From the NCBI GenBank assembly GCA_947468255.1, contig CANIMM010000167.1, positions 1-6,962 of the forward strand: a stretch of DNA of 6,962 nucleotides. The letters run 5' to 3'. The position numbers were made by a program, and so were the translations under genes. This DNA is from Chitinophagaceae bacterium (GTDB lineage: Bacteria > Bacteroidota > Bacteroidia > Chitinophagales > Chitinophagaceae). Within the stretch, counting starts at the first letter, position 1. Each line of letters starts with the position of its first letter. Under the pieces are notes generated by a model, which saw nothing but the letters and a program-made list of their open reading frames with translations, searched no databases and was not told the DNA's origin. Below are positions 5,186 through 6,962 of the stretch, in pieces.

Positions 5186-6962
5186 TTATAAACTTACGTT
5201 CAATCCAAAAGTATAAACTGCCGGTGTTGGATACTGATATTTATCAGTATTTGGAGCCTTTGGAAGATTTTTGTCAAGTGAACTTCCTTCTGGATCATAT
5301 CCAGCAGCATTTGTTATAAGGAAGAAGTTAGCTGCACTTGCATAAATTCTAATTTTTTGCATATGCAATTTCTTTACTAAATTATCAGATAAGCTATATC
5401 CAATAGATGCATTCTGACCTCTAATGAAAGAACCATCATACAACATATGCGTATCAGCGAATGAATAGTAGTAAGAAGTTGGACCAGGACGTACTTGCGC
5501 AACCTGAGTAATTTGGTTATCCGGACGCCAAGCTTGTAAAGTAGTATTTAAACCACCAGATACTAACTGACGATCTTCTGCTGATTCATGAACAAAAGCC
5601 TTTTGAACACCTTGAACAATTTGGATATCCAAATTAAAGTCTAAGTTTTTATAGGTAACTGAGTTATGCAAACCATATAATTGATCTGGAAATGCATTTC
5701 CTATAATGTGACCATCGGTAAGGAAATCGATTTTGCCATCATTGTTTCTGTCAGCAAATTTCAAATCACCTGGTCTTCTACCATATTTAGCAGCTAATGA
5801 AGCTTCTTGAGTAGTGTAACAACCTAAACGATCAAGTCCAAAGAAAGAACCAATTGGCTCACCAATCTTTAGAACTGTAGTACCATTACCAGCACCATTT
5901 TGCTCAATAATTGGAGCACCTGTAGGTCCTAATTGAACCACTTTATTTCTATTAATGGTAATAGTGAAATCGGTAGTCCATCTGAAATTTTTGTTAGAAA
6001 CGTTCACCGTGTTGAAAGTTAATTCCCATCCTTTATTTTCAACTTTACCATAGTTTCTCAAAACACTACCGGTAGTAGTTGATAATGGAAGCGGTACATT
6101 CAACAACATGTCGCTGGTTAATTTATTGTAGTAATCAACCGCAATATTGAAGCGATCTTTTACTAAACCAATTTCAATACCCAAATCTTTTTGAGTAGTA
6201 GTTTCCCATTTCAAATCTGGGTTAGCAACTGAGGTTGGTACAAGACCAGTTTGAGCTGCACCATACTGTAAAATACTTGAAGTACTGATAAAAGGTTGAG
6301 TTTGGTAACTACCGATTTCTTGGTTACCAGTTTTTCCCCAACTTCCACGAAGTTTTAAATTAGAAATAACTGATACATTTTTCATGAAGTTTTCTTGGCT
6401 AATTTTCCAACCAGCACCCACTGAAGGGAAGAAACCATATTTATTATTTGCTCCAAAACGAGATGAACCATCCTCACGACCAGTAACTGTTAACATGTAC
6501 TTGTCTTTGAAAGAATAATTGATCCTAGAGAAATAAGAATTCAAGGAATTATTTCCATCACTACTTCCTACACCTGGTCTTGCTGCAGCACCGGCACCAA
6601 TATTAGAGTATCCATAGAAATTAGATAAGAATACTGAGTTAGAAGCATTCGCATTCTGGTACATATTTCTTGACCAAGAAAGTCCCAAAATAGCATTGAT
6701 TGTATGATTTTTACCTAATTGTTTGTTATAGTTGAAATAGTTTTCATTTTGCCAGAAGTAGGATTCGTTGGCAGTTACACCTACACTACCATCACCTCCA
6801 TACAATTTACCACTATAGTTATTATTTTTAAGTTTGTTGTAATCGATAGAGAAATCAGTCTTAAAGCTCAAGTCTTTGGTAATTTGTGCGGTTGCATTGA
6901 AGCTACCAGTTACCTGACCCAAATTATTTTGTTGATAGATTTGTTCTCTTCTAAACATTACA
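5186..6962 (-). CDS. SusC/RagA-family TonB-dependent outer-membrane transporter, C-terminal part
   Basis: About 590 residues of a protein that is normally about 1000 or more; the frame is open through the window edge (GTA precedes the first visible ATG at 6958-6956), so that Met is internal and the real start, signal peptide, carboxypeptidase-like domain and plug are outside. The visible part is the 22-strand barrel. SusC-typical motifs in order: INYSFKDKYMLTVTGREDGS with SRFG after it, LRGSWGKTGNQEIGSYQT, NPDLKWETTTQKDLGIEIGL, GKVENKGWEL, PGDLKFADRNNDGKID, DGSFIRGQNASIGY and GYDPEGSS, closing with FGLNVSL as the last barrel strand. It imports the ligand captured by SusD into the periplasm using TonB energy. 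The adjacent susD gene, 31 bp downstream, fixes the family assignment. The sequence is intact within the window, with no frameshift. Confidence 0.97.
   Translation of the reverse strand, partial: VMFRREQIYQQNNLGQVTGSFNATAQITKDLSFKTDFSIDYNKLKNNNYSGKLYGGDGSVGVTANESYFWQNENYFNYNKQLGKNHTINAILGLSWSRNMYQNANASNSVFLSNFYGYSNIGAGAAARPGVGSSDGNNSLNSYFSRINYSFKDKYMLTVTGREDGSSRFGANNKYGFFPSVGAGWKISQENFMKNVSVISNLKLRGSWGKTGNQEIGSYQTQPFISTSSILQYGAAQTGLVPTSVANPDLKWETTTQKDLGIEIGLVKDRFNIAVDYYNKLTSDMLLNVPLPLSTTTGSVLRNYGKVENKGWELTFNTVNVSNKNFRWTTDFTITINRNKVVQLGPTGAPIIEQNGAGNGTTVLKIGEPIGSFFGLDRLGCYTTQEASLAAKYGRRPGDLKFADRNNDGKIDFLTDGHIIGNAFPDQLYGLHNSVTYKNLDFNLDIQIVQGVQKAFVHESAEDRQLVSGGLNTTLQAWRPDNQITQVAQVRPGPTSYYYSFADTHMLYDGSFIRGQNASIGYSLSDNLVKKLHMQKIRIYASAANFFLITNAAGYDPEGSSLDKNLPKAPNTDKYQYPTPAVYTFGLNVSL

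Noticed and set aside
6956..6958. ATG as the start of the SusC-type gene
   Set aside because: The frame stays open upstream to the window edge, and the following residues already belong to the barrel, so this is an internal methionine of a truncated view.

Overview
The window is AT-rich DNA that looks like Bacteroidota, most likely Sphingobacteriaceae or Chitinophagaceae. The reasons are a SusC/SusD nutrient-uptake pair, lipoproteins with short Bacteroidota-type signal peptides, gene starts without Shine-Dalgarno sequences, and a GMC oxidoreductase of a kind common in these soil and water bacteria. All recognised genes are on the minus strand, so transcription runs from high to low coordinates. 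The species call is inference from gene content only.

Region by region, in the direction of transcription: (1) 6962-5186 is the C-terminal part of a SusC-type TonB-dependent transporter; its N-terminus lies beyond the window. (2) 5154-3499 is its SusD-type binding lipoprotein, 31 bp downstream. (3) 3456-2287 is a third lipoprotein of unrecognised family, 42 bp after susD and probably co-transcribed. (4) 2271-2228 is a strong intrinsic terminator with a perfect 17-bp stem and a T-rich tail. (5) 2227-1846 is a non-coding stretch with a weak candidate promoter, a 9-bp direct repeat and a palindrome. (6) 1845-109 is a GMC-family flavoprotein dehydrogenase with a ferredoxin-like cysteine cluster. 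(7) 105-1 is the first 35 codons of a small Tat-exported, probably lipidated protein, the likely partner subunit of the dehydrogenase.

The first three genes form an outer-membrane uptake unit: SusC is the TonB-powered channel, SusD the surface lid, and the third protein probably an accessory surface glycan-binding or structural lipoprotein. The last two look like a separate transcription unit for a periplasmic sugar or glycoside dehydrogenase. Its catalytic subunit has no signal peptide and is probably carried through the Tat system by the small subunit. A link between the two units, import of an oligosaccharide followed by its oxidation, is plausible from adjacency but unproven. No carbohydrate-degrading enzyme, regulator, RNA gene, mobile element or CRISPR array is visible. 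The most interesting point is the pairing of the cysteine-cluster GMC enzyme with a Tat/lipobox carrier; the overall arrangement is a variant of known themes, not a clearly new system.
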